Origin: Lachnoclostridium sp. An14
GTDB taxonomy: Bacteria > Bacillota > Clostridia > Lachnospirales > Lachnospiraceae
Direction: 5' to 3'
DNA length: 64,000 nucleotides
Assembly: GCF_002160755.1 (NCBI RefSeq)
Contig: NZ_NFLE01000017.1
Span: 1 to 64,000, forward strand
Shown: one piece after another, positions 1 to 9,244 of the stretch
How the letters are laid out: each line of letters begins with the position of its first letter
Numbering within the stretch: position 1 is the stretch's first letter
Program-made: the position numbers and the translations under genes
Notes under the pieces: model-generated
Databases searched by the model: none
What the model was told of the DNA's origin: nothing
Seen by the model: only the letters and a program-made list of their open reading frames with translations

Positions 1-129
1 CCCTTTTTCCTTTCCTGATCCCCCCATCCCCTCCCCAAATCCATTCCTTCCTCCTCCAACTTTCAGACTACCTAAAGCTTTCCGCGGTAAAATAGACCCA
101 ACTTTTCAGATACATAAAGGAGAATGCTT

Positions 130-1302
130 ATGAACGGAAACAGTTTTAGAAAAATGCTGGCGGCGGGAGGCGTGCTGGCCGCTGTCTGCGCCGGGAGCGC
201 CCTGACGGCCTACGCCGCCGGAGGATTGGATATGCACACCGACTATCCGGGGATGACGGCGAAGGCGGGAGAAAATGTGACGGTGAACCTGGAGTTTGAC
301 AATTCTGGGGCGGGCTGCGACGCGGCCCTGTCTGTCCAGTCCATGCCGGAGGGCTGGGACGGATACATTTCCGGAGGTGGGAACCGGATCAGCCAGATCC
401 ATGTGCCCTCCGGGACGAATACAGCCACCGCGTCCTTCCAGGTGGAGATCCCGGCGGACACGGCGGACGGCACCTACCAGGTAGTGCTGGCGGCCAGGGC
501 CAGCGATTCTGTAAACGACACCTTGACTCTCACCCTGGATGTGAACGAGCTGGAGGTGAGCCAGGGGGATTTCTCGTCCGAGTACCCGGAACAGGAGGGA
601 ACGGCAGGCACCTCCTTCAGTTTCAACGGGACCCTGATCAACAACAGCGCCCAGGAACAGTCCTACAGCCTTTCGGCGGAGGCGCCGGACGGATGGCAGG
701 TTTCCTTTAAGCCCAGCGGAGAGACCACCCAGGTGGCCAGCATCCAGCTGGAGCCGGGAGCCAGCCAGGGCCTGACCATTGGCGTGACCCCGTCCAACAA
801 CGTGGCCGCCGGGGAGTACACCATCGCCTGCAGCGCCATTTCCGGAAACGAGAAACTTTCCATGGACCTTTCCGTGACAGTGACGGAAAAATACGACCTG
901 CTTCTGAGCACGCCGGACGGGCGGCTGAGCTTTGACGCCAGGGCAAATGCTGAATCGGACGTGACCTTAAGCGTCACCAACAACAGCAACGTGGCCATTC
1001 AGAACGTAAATTTAACCTCCACCTCCCCCACAGATTGGAACGTGAGCTTTGACACACCCACCATCGAGCAGATCGATGCGGGAGCCACCGTGGAGGTGAC
1101 GGCTCACGTGACCCCGTCGAAACAGGCCCTCACGGGAGACTACGTGGTGACCATGAGCGCCGGTTCCAGCCAGGTGTCCGACAGCGCGGAGTTCCGCGTG
1201 GCGGTAAAGACCAGCATGGTGTGGGGCGTGGTGGCAGTGGCCGTGATCGCCGCCCTGTTGGCAGGCATCGGATCCATGTTCCGCAGGTATGGAAGACGGT
1301 AG
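130..1302 (+). CDS. NEW3-domain surface protein with signal peptide and C-terminal anchor
   Basis: Secreted, membrane-anchored protein of about 390 residues. It begins with a signal peptide (hydrophobic stretch ending TAYA) and ends with one transmembrane helix followed by a basic tail (FRRYGRR). Between them are about three repeats of Ig-like beta-sandwich character, with recurring pattern GENVTVNLEF / PEGWDGYI and PDGWQVSF / TDWNVSF. This is the signature of NEW3 (alpha-galactosidase-associated, COG1470) domains. The first ATG, at 124, lies 1 nt from AAAGGAG (116-122); the ATG at 130 has a 7-nt spacing and is preferred. It leads a run with an ABC ATPase and ABC-2 permease, an arrangement common in clostridia. 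The job is unknown; a surface partner of the exporter is an inference. Confidence 0.8.
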   Translation: MNGNSFRKMLAAGGVLAAVCAGSALTAYAAGGLDMHTDYPGMTAKAGENVTVNLEFDNSGAGCDAALSVQSMPEGWDGYISGGGNRISQIHVPSGTNTATASFQVEIPADTADGTYQVVLAARASDSVNDTLTLTLDVNELEVSQGDFSSEYPEQEGTAGTSFSFNGTLINNSAQEQSYSLSAEAPDGWQVSFKPSGETTQVASIQLEPGASQGLTIGVTPSNNVAAGEYTIACSAISGNEKLSMDLSVTVTEKYDLLLSTPDGRLSFDARANAESDVTLSVTNNSNVAIQNVNLTSTSPTDWNVSFDTPTIEQIDAGATVEVTAHVTPSKQALTGDYVVTMSAGSSQVSDSAEFRVAVKTSMVWGVVAVAVIAALLAGIGSMFRRYGRR

Positions 1303-1343
1303 GCACGGATGGTTTCTGAGACAGAATATGGGAGACGGAATCT

Positions 1344-2345
1344 ATGGAAATGACAATGGAACGGATGATTGAGATCCACGGGCTGACGAAACGGTACGGG
1401 AACAAGACGGCGGTGGACCATCTGGAGCTGACCATCGGCCGGGGAGAGATCTTTGGCCTTTTGGGGCCCAACGGGGCGGGGAAAACCACCACCACCCTGA
1501 TGCTCACCGGCCTGACGGAGCCCACGGAAGGGACGGCCTTCATAAACGGCATGGACTGCGTGCGGGACACCATGGAGGTGAAACGGACCGTGGGCTATAT
1601 GCCGGACAACGTGGGCTTTTACGGAGATATGACAGGCCGGGAAAACCTCCGTTTTACCGCGGCCTTAAACGGGCTGGAAAAGAGCCTGGCGGAGGAGCGG
1701 ATCGAGGAGCTTTTAATCCGCACCGGCCTTTCGGAGGCGGGAGACCAGAAGGTGGGAACCTACTCCAGAGGCATGAGGCAGAGGCTGGGGGTGGCGGATG
1801 TGCTGATGAAGGACCCGGAGGTGATCATCATGGATGAGCCCACTCTGGGAATCGACCCGGAGGGAATGCGGGAGCTGTTGGCCCTGATCCGGGACTTATC
1901 CCGCAGGGAAAACAGGACGATCCTCATTTCCTCCCACCAGCTCTACCAGATCCAGCAGATCTGTGACCGGGTGGGCCTGTTTGTAAAAGGGCAGCTGGTG
2001 GCCTGCGGCACGGTGGAGGAGCTGGCGGAGCAGACCAGGGAGGAGAGCCGGTATCTCACGGAGGTGTGCGTCGCCCCGGCGGACGACCGGTTTACGGAGA
2101 TTTTAAAGGCCCTGGAGGGAGTGTACAGCGTGGGCCGGGAGGGAAACCGGTACATGGTAGGCTCCGACCAGAACATCAATAACCTCCTGGCGGACACGGT
2201 GCTGGAACACGGGTATTCCCTCACCAGCCTGCGGCCCTGTGGAAACGATTTGGACGAAATTTATCGGAGATATTTTGAAAAGGCAGGTCATGACGATGGT
2301 AGCAGCAATGGAAAGGTTAAAAGGTTTATTTCCCGAAATCGCTAA
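1344..2345 (+). CDS. ABC-2 type transporter ATP-binding protein
   Basis: ATPase of an ABC exporter, 333 residues. Walker A is GPNGAGKTT at about residues 41-49, the signature is YSRGMRQRL and Walker B is VIIMDEPTLGID. The C-terminal about 100 residues after the ATPase core are typical of the NatA/CcmA/NosF-like subfamily that pairs with ABC-2 permeases. The permease gene overlaps its 3' end by 56 bp, so the two are very likely translated together. The substrate cannot be read from the sequence. The upstream NEW3 gene ends 41 bp before it, and the set probably forms one transcript ending at the hairpin at 3326-3364. Confidence 0.88.
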   Translation: MEMTMERMIEIHGLTKRYGNKTAVDHLELTIGRGEIFGLLGPNGAGKTTTTLMLTGLTEPTEGTAFINGMDCVRDTMEVKRTVGYMPDNVGFYGDMTGRENLRFTAALNGLEKSLAEERIEELLIRTGLSEAGDQKVGTYSRGMRQRLGVADVLMKDPEVIIMDEPTLGIDPEGMRELLALIRDLSRRENRTILISSHQLYQIQQICDRVGLFVKGQLVACGTVEELAEQTREESRYLTEVCVAPADDRFTEILKALEGVYSVGREGNRYMVGSDQNINNLLADTVLEHGYSLTSLRPCGNDLDEIYRRYFEKAGHDDGSSNGKVKRFISRNR

Positions 2346-3303
2346 ACGGGAGGGAGAGAAGAAGAAAAACGTGGGGCTCTGGGCGCTGTTTCACAAGGAG
2401 ATGGCGGACCATATCCGCAGCCGGAGGTTTCTGCTGATTTTGGGACTGGTGGCGGTGGCCGGCTTTGCCAGCCTTTACGGGGCGCTGGGGAGCATTTCCG
2501 GGGCCGCGGCGGACAACGATTTTGTGTTTTTAAAGCTGTTTACCGCCAGCGGCAGCTCCATCCCCTCCTTCGCGTCCTTTATCGCCATGCTGGGGCCGTT
2601 TGTGGGGCTGGCCCTGGGGTTTGACGCCATAAACAGCGAGAAAAGCGGCGGCACCTTAAACCGCCTGCTGTCCCAGCCCATCTACCGGGACAGCGTGATC
2701 AACGGGAAATTCCTGGCGGGGGCGGCCATCATTTTTACCATGGTGTTCGCCATGGGCGGACTGGTGGCAGCCCTGGGGCTCATCGCCACCGGCATTCCCC
2801 CCAGCCTGGAGGAGGTAGGGCGGATTCTGGTATTTCTGCTGTTTACGGGAGTGTACATCTGCTTTTGGCTGGGGCTTTCCATCCTCTTTTCCGTGCTGTG
2901 CCGCCACGCCGCCACCAGCGCCCTGGCCGTGATCGCCTGCTGGCTGTTTTTCACCATTTTCTTAAGTTTGCTGGCGGGAATCATCGCTGCGGCCCTCTTT
3001 CCCATGGACGGGATGCAGGCCATCTTCAACCTGATGGACAATTACCGCTGCGAGCTGTACCTCAACCGGCTGTCCCCCTACTACCTGTACGGGGAGGCGG
3101 TGACCACCATTTTAAATCCGGGGGTCCGCACCATCGGGCTGGTGACAAACGCCCAGTTGGACGGGGCGGTGGCAGGCTACCTTCCCTTTGGACAGAGCCT
3201 TCTTTTAGTGTGGCCCCACCTCACCGGGATGTGCGCGGCCACCCTGGCGGCCTTCGCCCTCTCTTACGTGAAATTTATGAGGCAGGAGATCCGGTCGAAC
3301 TGA
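2290..3303 (+). CDS. ABC-2 family transporter permease
   Basis: Integral membrane partner of the preceding ATPase, about 337 residues. After a short charged N-terminus (FHKEMADHIRSRRF) there is an amphipathic entry helix and about six hydrophobic segments, the ABC-2 / NosY-like layout. A farther upstream ATG (2239) would lie deep inside the ATPase gene; the ATG at 2290 follows AAGGCAGG and is preferred, with 2308 as a second candidate. The ending (KFMRQEIRSN) is followed by a terminator. The gene order surface protein, ATPase, permease, then two-component system and amidase suggests an envelope-stress or peptide-export role, which is inference. Confidence 0.82.
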   Translation: MTMVAAMERLKGLFPEIAKREGEKKKNVGLWALFHKEMADHIRSRRFLLILGLVAVAGFASLYGALGSISGAAADNDFVFLKLFTASGSSIPSFASFIAMLGPFVGLALGFDAINSEKSGGTLNRLLSQPIYRDSVINGKFLAGAAIIFTMVFAMGGLVAALGLIATGIPPSLEEVGRILVFLLFTGVYICFWLGLSILFSVLCRHAATSALAVIACWLFFTIFLSLLAGIIAAALFPMDGMQAIFNLMDNYRCELYLNRLSPYYLYGEAVTTILNPGVRTIGLVTNAQLDGAVAGYLPFGQSLLLVWPHLTGMCAATLAAFALSYVKFMRQEIRSN

Positions 3304-3325
3304 TCCCGGCCTGGAGGAAACACGG

Positions 3326-3366
3326 AAAATGCCCGAAAGCTGCATTGACTTTTAGGGCATTTTTTC
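3326..3366 (+). terminator. Rho-independent terminator after ABC permease
   Basis: Arms AAAATGCCC (3326-3334) and GGGCATTTT (3355-3363) enclose a 20-nt loop and are followed by a T-rich run. It separates the ABC module from the two-component genes. Confidence 0.75.
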
Positions 3367-3406
3367 TTATATTCTATTTACAATAGCATCCGGCGGAGGC
3401 GGAAAC

Positions 3407-4078
3407 ATGAGAATCTTGATTGTGGAGGACAACGAAAAGCTGGCGGAATCCCTGCGGGACATCCTGGGGCGCCAGCGGTACGAGACGGACGTCTGCCTGG
3501 ACGGGGCGGAAGGCTATGAAATGGTGATGAGCGGCCTGTATGACGGGGTAATCCTGGATGTGATGCTGCCGGGCATGGACGGCGTGAGCCTCCTCGCCAA
3601 GGCCCGTCGCCTGGGCTGCCGCACGCCGGTGCTCATGCTGACGGCCAAAAGCGCTACGGAGGACAAGGTGGCCGGGCTGGAGAGCGGGGCGGACTACTAT
3701 CTGACAAAGCCCTTTGACAAGGACGAGCTGACGGCAGCCTTAAAGGCGGTGCTGCGGCGGGGCGGCGACCTGATCCCGGACGTGCTCACCTTCGGGGACA
3801 TCCGGCTAAATCAGTCCACCTATTGCCTGGAACGGGGAGAAAAGACCATCCGCCTGGGAAAACGGGAGTTTGAGGTGATGCAGATCCTCATGGCCCACAA
3901 GGGGGCGGTGGTCTCCAAGGAGACCCTGATTTTAAAAATATGGGGAAACGACGGGGAGGCGGTGGACAACAACGTGGAAATCTACGTGTCCTTCCTGCGA
4001 AAGAAACTGGACTTTTTGAAGGCGGAAACGGGGATTGCCACGGCCAGGAGCCTGGGCTACTATCTGACAAAGAGGTGA
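3407..4078 (+). CDS. OmpR/PhoB-family response regulator
   Basis: Two-component response regulator of 223 residues. The receiver domain has the acidic pair ED at 7-8, phospho-acceptor Asp51 in VILDVMLPGMDG, the Thr in LMLTAKS and Lys in KPFD. The C-terminal winged-helix domain has the typical ending NNVEIYVSFLRKKLDF. The sensor kinase follows after only 4 bp, so they form one operon. The neighbouring exporter and cell-wall amidase are plausible targets, but no binding site was identified. Confidence 0.93.
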   Translation: MRILIVEDNEKLAESLRDILGRQRYETDVCLDGAEGYEMVMSGLYDGVILDVMLPGMDGVSLLAKARRLGCRTPVLMLTAKSATEDKVAGLESGADYYLTKPFDKDELTAALKAVLRRGGDLIPDVLTFGDIRLNQSTYCLERGEKTIRLGKREFEVMQILMAHKGAVVSKETLILKIWGNDGEAVDNNVEIYVSFLRKKLDFLKAETGIATARSLGYYLTKR

Positions 4079-4082
4079 GGTC

Positions 4083-5306
4083 ATGAAGGAATTAAAGTGG
4101 CTGCAGGTAAAATTTGTGCTGTCCAACATGGTGATGGTGACCCTGGTGATCGGCCTGGCTTTCCTGGCGGTGGGGTATTTTACGAAAACCAGAATGGAGC
4201 AGGACAACGAACAGTTCCTGTGGAAGGCGGCAGCGGCGGAGACCATGCCGGAGTTCTGGGAGGCGGGAACGGTGCGGGCCCCCTACTTTATCCTGATCAC
4301 CGACGGAAACGACGAGATCATAGGGGTGGAAGGCCAGTACGGACCAGAACCGGAAACCGAGGATCTGAAACGGCTGGCGGCCCAGAGCCTTTCTGCGGCG
4401 GAGGACGGGGGTCTGCTGGAAATGTACCAGCTCCGCTATTTGAGACGGCCCTTTGAGAGCGGCTACCGGATCGTCTATATGGATACCAGCATGGGGGAGG
4501 CGTTCGCGGAGAGAATGTGGCGGAATCTGGGACTGATCGGCCTGGCGGTGTGGCTGGCCCTGTTCGCGGTGAGCTGCCTGCTCTCCAAGTGGGCGGTGGC
4601 CCCGGTGGGACAGTCCATCCGCCGGGAAAAGCAGTTTGTGGCCGATGCCTCCCATGAGTTAAAGACGCCTCTCACGGTGATTATGGCAAACGCCCAGCTT
4701 TTGGCGGAACAGGGGCCGCCGGCGGACCGGGACGCGGCCCGTTGGCTGGAAAACATCGGCCAGGAGGCGTCCCAGATGCGCCGTCTGGTGGAGGAGATGC
4801 TGCTCCTTGCCAGAAGTGAGGCGGGGGGAAACGACCGTCTGAAAGGCACCTGCGACCTCAGCGATGTGGTGATCGAGAGCGTGCTGTCCTTCGAGGCGGT
4901 ATTTTACCAGGGAAACAAGGAGCTGCGCAGCGACGTGGAGGAAGGGATCCGGATCCGGGGAGACGGCGGCCAGCTGCGGCAGCTGATGAAGATTTTCTTA
5001 GACAACGCGGAGAAATATTCCCCGGAGGGCGGCCGCGCCACGGTGCGTCTGGCCCGGGGAAACGGGCGGCGGGCGCGGTTGACGGTGGCCAACACGGGAG
5101 AGCCCATCCCGGAGGAAAAGCGGAAGGAGATATTTGAGCGGTTTTACCGGTCGGACGGCTCCCGAAGCGACAAAAAGGGCTACGGCCTGGGGCTGGCGAT
5201 CGCAAAGAGCATTGTGGAACGGCACCGGGGCGCCGTCTGGGCGGAGTCCTCAGACGGGGAAAACCGGTTTATCGTGGAGTTTCGGACGGCGGAGCGGTGC
5301 CGGTGA
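4083..5306 (+). CDS. Membrane sensor histidine kinase
   Basis: Cognate kinase of the upstream regulator, 407 residues. Transmembrane helix 1 covers about residues 14-32. An extracytoplasmic sensor stretch of about 110 residues follows, then helix 2 at about 148-167. The DHp domain carries His191 in ASHELKTPLT; the ATP-binding domain shows the N box around Asn308 (FLDNAEKYS) and a G box GYGLGLAIAKS at 367-377. No clear HAMP domain separates helix 2 from the H box; the linker is only about 20 residues. The ligand is unknown. Confidence 0.93.
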   Translation: MKELKWLQVKFVLSNMVMVTLVIGLAFLAVGYFTKTRMEQDNEQFLWKAAAAETMPEFWEAGTVRAPYFILITDGNDEIIGVEGQYGPEPETEDLKRLAAQSLSAAEDGGLLEMYQLRYLRRPFESGYRIVYMDTSMGEAFAERMWRNLGLIGLAVWLALFAVSCLLSKWAVAPVGQSIRREKQFVADASHELKTPLTVIMANAQLLAEQGPPADRDAARWLENIGQEASQMRRLVEEMLLLARSEAGGNDRLKGTCDLSDVVIESVLSFEAVFYQGNKELRSDVEEGIRIRGDGGQLRQLMKIFLDNAEKYSPEGGRATVRLARGNGRRARLTVANTGEPIPEEKRKEIFERFYRSDGSRSDKKGYGLGLAIAKSIVERHRGAVWAESSDGENRFIVEFRTAERCR

Positions 5307-5333
5307 GGGGCAAAAACAGCCTCCGGCGGGAGG

Positions 5334-5515
5334 CGCACTCCGCGCAGCGGAAGATAGCTGCTGACGTAGCCGCACTCCGCGCAGAGAAAAATGGCTGCTG
5401 ACGCAGCCGCACTCCGCGCAGAGGAATATGGCTGCTGGCGTAGCCGCACTCCGTGCAGAGGAATATGGCTGCTGGCGCAGCCGCGCTTCGGCGCCAGTGT
5501 GCGCCAAGCGCACAG
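5334..5515. repeat. 37-bp tandem repeat, four units plus palindromic tail
   Basis: Four tandem units of exactly 37 bp start at 5334, 5371, 5408 and 5445. Each begins CGCACTCCG and contains GGCTGCTG(A/G)CG(T/C)AGC. They are preceded by the inverted repeat CCTCCGGCGGGAGG and followed by a degenerate half unit and a palindromic tail (GTGCGCCAAGCGCAC). A single unit with the same tail recurs at 9509-9575 and a diverged copy at 11019-11105. There are no spacers, so this is not a CRISPR. Open frames through it, notably on the minus strand, are repeat translations rather than genes. Confidence 0.85.
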
Positions 5516-5565
5516 TTTTTGGAATCATAAGGAATCGTTTGGAGATGAAAAAGGAGAGATAGAGC

Positions 5566-6702
5566 ATGAGAACATACATGGTGGCAGGAGTGGCCGCGGC
5601 TGCGGCGTTGATGGCGGGAGGCGTGCTGTGGGGCTGTAAGGCCGGCGGAAACGAGGCCCTGGCGGCCACGTCGGAGCCGGTGGTGGTGACGGCGGCCTCG
5701 AAACCGGCAGAAATCGTGGGGCCGGGAGCGGGGCTTGAGGAGAAACTGGAGGCCAGGGAAACGGCTGCGGCGACGGAAAGCGGGGAGACACGGGGCGAGG
5801 CCGAAAGCAGTGGAACCGCGGAGGACAGCACGGCTGCTGAAACCAGCTCGGACACCGGAGCCGGCGAATCCCGTGAGCCATCCCCAACCGGCTCCGCCGA
5901 CCCATCCGGCGAATCCCAGCCGGAAACGGAGCCGTCCATCGTCCGCAGGGAGCTGGCCTTCTCCGATGATTTCCCCTACGGGGAATTTTCCGCCATCCAC
6001 ACCGGCACGGCAGTCCTCTATGAAAACCGCCAGGCGAACGCCAAAGGCATCACCGTCTGTGTAAACGCCGGTCACGGATGCGCCGGAGGAGAGAGCAAAA
6101 AGACGTACTGCCACCCGGACAAGACGCCGAAGGTGACCAGCGGCAGCACCTCCGCCGGGGCGGTAAAGGCCTCGGCCATCAGCGGCGGCATGACCTTTTC
6201 CGACGGCACCCCGGAGGCGGAGGTCACCCTGTCCATGGCCCTTATATTAAAGGAGCGGCTTTTGGAGGAAGGCTACAGCGTGCTGATGGTGCGGGAGACG
6301 GCGGATTCCCAGCTGGACAACATCGCCAGAACCCTCATGGCCAACCACTACGCGGACTGCCACATCGCCCTCCACTGGGACTCCACCACCTCCGATAAAG
6401 GCGTGTTTTTCATGAGCGTGCCCTCCGCGGCCTCCTACCGCGCCATGGAGCCGGTGGCCTCCCACTGGGAGAAACACAACGCCCTGGGGCGTGCCCTGGT
6501 GGAAGGCCTTCGCGGCCGCGGGCACAAGGTGTTTGGAAAAGGGGAAATGGAAATGGACTTAACCCAGACCTCCTACTCCACCGTGCCCAGCGTGGACATC
6601 GAGCTGGGAGATAAAAAGTCTGATCACGGGGAAACGGCGCTGAAAAACCTGGCAGAAGGGCTGGTGGACGGCCTGGAAATGTATTTCGGCGCGGCGGAAT
6701 AA
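5566..6702 (+). CDS. N-acetylmuramoyl-L-alanine amidase (Amidase_3), exported
   Basis: Peptidoglycan amidase of 378 residues that would cut the bond between N-acetylmuramic acid and L-alanine. The N-terminus is hydrophobic and contains a possible lipobox (LWGC, Cys near residue 26), so a lipoprotein is likely. Residues about 45-130 are a low-complexity Glu/Ser/Thr/Pro linker. The catalytic domain starts with VCVNAGHG (zinc His at 170), then TLSMALILKERL, HIALHWDS and the closing VDIELGD with a catalytic-type Glu. It stands alone behind the repeat array and ends 7 bp from the convergent LysR gene. Confidence 0.88.
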   Translation: MRTYMVAGVAAAAALMAGGVLWGCKAGGNEALAATSEPVVVTAASKPAEIVGPGAGLEEKLEARETAAATESGETRGEAESSGTAEDSTAAETSSDTGAGESREPSPTGSADPSGESQPETEPSIVRRELAFSDDFPYGEFSAIHTGTAVLYENRQANAKGITVCVNAGHGCAGGESKKTYCHPDKTPKVTSGSTSAGAVKASAISGGMTFSDGTPEAEVTLSMALILKERLLEEGYSVLMVRETADSQLDNIARTLMANHYADCHIALHWDSTTSDKGVFFMSVPSAASYRAMEPVASHWEKHNALGRALVEGLRGRGHKVFGKGEMEMDLTQTSYSTVPSVDIELGDKKSDHGETALKNLAEGLVDGLEMYFGAAE

Positions 6703-6709
6703 TACGGCG

Positions 6710-7624
6710 TCAGCTGTTTTCTGCCCCGGAAAGCGGAAAGGAGGAGCGGATCAGCTGGCAGAGAAACTCCTCCGCCGGGCTTAAGATCCAGTTTTTCCGG
6801 CGCGCCAGGAGGTTTAAGCGGTACAGTTTCGGCTCCAGGGAATAGTAGGCCACCGGGCCGGAGCTGTCCTTGCAGGACTCTCCCAGAAAGGTGACGCCGA
6901 TGCCGTTTTCCACCATGCGGCAGGTGGCGGTGACGCTGTTGGTCTCGCACATGGCGCTGGGGGCAAAACGGCAGCTTTCAAATAATTTGTCTGTCAGCAC
7001 CCGCAGGGAGGAATCCCGGCGGGAGAGGAGAAAGTTTTCCTTTTCAAATATGCGGATCAGATCCTTCCAGGCAATGGGCCCGGAAGGATTTTCTTTTGCA
7101 TAGGGATGGGAGGCGGGGATGGCAAAGAGAACCTCCTCCCGTTTCAGCAGATGCACGTGGGCCTCGTCAAAGGGCGTGACGGAGTTGGCGGCCATAAGCC
7201 CCAGATCCAGGTTTTCCTCCAGGAGCATTCTGGTGATGGAGGGCAGATCCTGCTCCGTGATCTCGATGCGGTAGTCGGGATAGCGGGCCTTAAACCGGGG
7301 GATGACCTCCGTCAGCACCCGCAGGCCGAACTGGGAGGTGACGCCGACGGTGACGTGCCCCCGGCTGTCCAGGCCGGAAATGTCCTTGTAGAGCTGCTTT
7401 TTGATGCGGATCACCTGTTTTGCCGCCTCCACATAGAGGGCACCGGCGGGGGTCAGGGTGAGCTCTCCCCGGGTGCGGAAAAAGAGGGGAGTGCCGATTT
7501 CCTGCTCCAGCTTGGTCAGGTATTGGCTGAGGGAGGACTGGGAGACGAAAAGCTCCTCCGCCGCCTTCGTCATGTTTTTCTTTTGGGCGATGGCCAGAAT
7601 GTAGGTGAGATGGCGGGTATCCAT
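6710..7624 (-). CDS. LysR-family transcriptional regulator, divergent from gudD
   Basis: LysR regulator of 304 residues. The N-terminal winged helix has the standard pattern KNMTKAAEELFVSQSSLSQYLTKLEQEIGTPLF, here split by only minor changes, and a periplasmic-binding-like effector domain follows. The ATG at 7624 is chosen because AAGGAG lies about 8 nt upstream; a longer frame to 7690 has no ribosome site. It is divergent from glucarate dehydratase, so control of gudD is likely. The inverted repeat GATTG-TGG-CAATC at 7676-7688 is a possible operator. Confidence 0.88.
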   Translation of the reverse strand: MDTRHLTYILAIAQKKNMTKAAEELFVSQSSLSQYLTKLEQEIGTPLFFRTRGELTLTPAGALYVEAAKQVIRIKKQLYKDISGLDSRGHVTVGVTSQFGLRVLTEVIPRFKARYPDYRIEITEQDLPSITRMLLEENLDLGLMAANSVTPFDEAHVHLLKREEVLFAIPASHPYAKENPSGPIAWKDLIRIFEKENFLLSRRDSSLRVLTDKLFESCRFAPSAMCETNSVTATCRMVENGIGVTFLGESCKDSSGPVAYYSLEPKLYRLNLLARRKNWILSPAEEFLCQLIRSSFPLSGAENS

Positions 7625-7894
7625 GGGTGCTCCTTTCTGTTTTCCGTTCCCGGGAGAACGGGGATTAAAAATGCCGATTGTGGCAATCACATTTGCGAAT
7701 TGGAAAAATGGGCCTGATTCCGTTAAAATGAGACCAGGGTCAAAATACCGTTTGCCCCCAACATCTTAAAATGATTATAGCAAAAGGGGAAACGGAAGAA
7801 AAGAAGGGACTTTTGTTTTCCACGGCACAAAAGTCTCCGGCGAATGGGCGTTTTGCACATTTGTTCCGGAGCGGATAAAAAGGAGGAAGGACAG

Positions 7895-9244
7895 ATGACA
7901 GAAAAAGGAACGCCGGTTGTGACGGAAATGCAGGTGATTCCCGTGGCAGGACGGGACAGTATGCTGATGACCTTAAGCGGGGCACACGGGCCGTTTTTCA
8001 CCAGAAACCTGGTGATTTTAAAGGACAGCGCAGGCCATACGGGCATCGGGGAGATCCACGGAGGCGACTACACCTGCGAGGCCCTGACAAGCTGCATCCC
8101 CCTGGTGGTGGGAAAGCCCATCGGAATGTACCGGAAAATTTTAGACAGCATCCACAAGGCCAGCAGGCGGGCCAAGGAGGACGACGGGGAAGGAATCCAG
8201 AGCCTGGACATCAGCAAATTAAAGTTTGTGGTGAAGGCGGAGTGGGCCATTGAGTGTGCCCTGCTGGATCTGCTGGGGCAGTATCTGGATCTGCCCATGT
8301 GCGAGCTTTTGGGGGACGGGAAACAGAGGGACAGGGTGGAGACCTTAGGCTACTTATTCTACGTCAGCGACAAGGGGAAGGCGGAGCAGCTGGAATATCT
8401 GGATGAAAGAGAGAGCAGCGATCCCTGGTACCGGATGCGAAGACAGGAAATGCTCACGCCGGAGCGCATTGTGGAGCAGGCCCAGGTCCTCCATGAAAAG
8501 TACGGGTTCCGCAATTTCAAATTAAAAGGGGGCGTCCTTGCCGGGGCAGAGGAGATGGAGGCTGTGAAAGCCTTAAAGCAGGCCTTTCCCAAGGGCCGCA
8601 TCAACATCGACCCCAACGGCGCCTGGAGCTTGGAGGAGGCCATTTCCCTCTGCCGCCCCATGGAAGGCGTGCTCACCTACGTGGAGGATCCCTGCGGACC
8701 GGAGGCGGGATATTCCAGCAGGGAGGTGATGGCGGAGTTTAAAAACGCGGTGAAACTGCCGGTGGCCACCAACATGATTGCCACGGACTGGCGCCAGTTC
8801 TACCACGCGGCGGCCTTAAAGTCGGTGGACATCGTGCTGGCGGACCCCCATTTCTGGGGCTTTGGCGGCAGCGTCCGCATGGCCCAGACCTTAAACGACT
8901 GGGGCCTGACCTGGGGCAGCCACTCCAACAACCATTTTGACATCACCCTCACAGCCTTCGCCCACGTGGCGGCGGCAGCGCCGGGAGCGCCCACGGCCCT
9001 GGACACCCACTGGATCTGGCAGGACGGCCAGAACCTCTTAAAGGACACGCCCCAGATCGTAGACGGCTATTTACAGGTGCCGGAGAAACCGGGCCTGGGA
9101 GTGACCATCGACATGGAACGGGTCCTGGAGGCCAACCGCCTTTACAAAAAGCTCTCCACCCACGACCGGGACGACGCCATGGCCATGCAGTATCTGATCC
9201 CCGGATGGAAATTCGACTCCAAGAAACCCTGTCTGGTGCGGTAA
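7895..9244 (+). CDS. gudD: Glucarate dehydratase
   Basis: Enolase-superfamily enzyme of about 449 residues that dehydrates D-glucarate (and L-idarate) to 5-keto-4-deoxy-glucarate. It matches the Escherichia coli GudD pattern as I remember it over its whole length: start PVVTEMQVIPVAGRDSML, the KLK catalytic pair in NFKLKGGV, metal ligands in DPNGAW and EDPCG, TNMIATDWRQ, and the catalytic His in SHSNNHFD. The ATG at 7895 follows AAGGAGGAAGGACAG; the frame is open farther upstream but without a ribosome site. No galactarate/glucarate aldolase or transporter is adjacent, so later steps of the pathway must be encoded elsewhere. Confidence 0.95.
   Translation: MTEKGTPVVTEMQVIPVAGRDSMLMTLSGAHGPFFTRNLVILKDSAGHTGIGEIHGGDYTCEALTSCIPLVVGKPIGMYRKILDSIHKASRRAKEDDGEGIQSLDISKLKFVVKAEWAIECALLDLLGQYLDLPMCELLGDGKQRDRVETLGYLFYVSDKGKAEQLEYLDERESSDPWYRMRRQEMLTPERIVEQAQVLHEKYGFRNFKLKGGVLAGAEEMEAVKALKQAFPKGRINIDPNGAWSLEEAISLCRPMEGVLTYVEDPCGPEAGYSSREVMAEFKNAVKLPVATNMIATDWRQFYHAAALKSVDIVLADPHFWGFGGSVRMAQTLNDWGLTWGSHSNNHFDITLTAFAHVAAAAPGAPTALDTHWIWQDGQNLLKDTPQIVDGYLQVPEKPGLGVTIDMERVLEANRLYKKLSTHDRDDAMAMQYLIPGWKFDSKKPCLVR

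Noticed and set aside
5334-5481. Tandem repeats considered as a CRISPR array
   Set aside because: Units are directly adjacent with no unique spacers, and no cas genes are present.
5250-6114. Long minus-strand open frames opposite the amidase gene and repeat array
   Set aside because: They translate the 37-bp repeats and the complement of the amidase; no ribosome site, and the plus strand encodes a clear enzyme.
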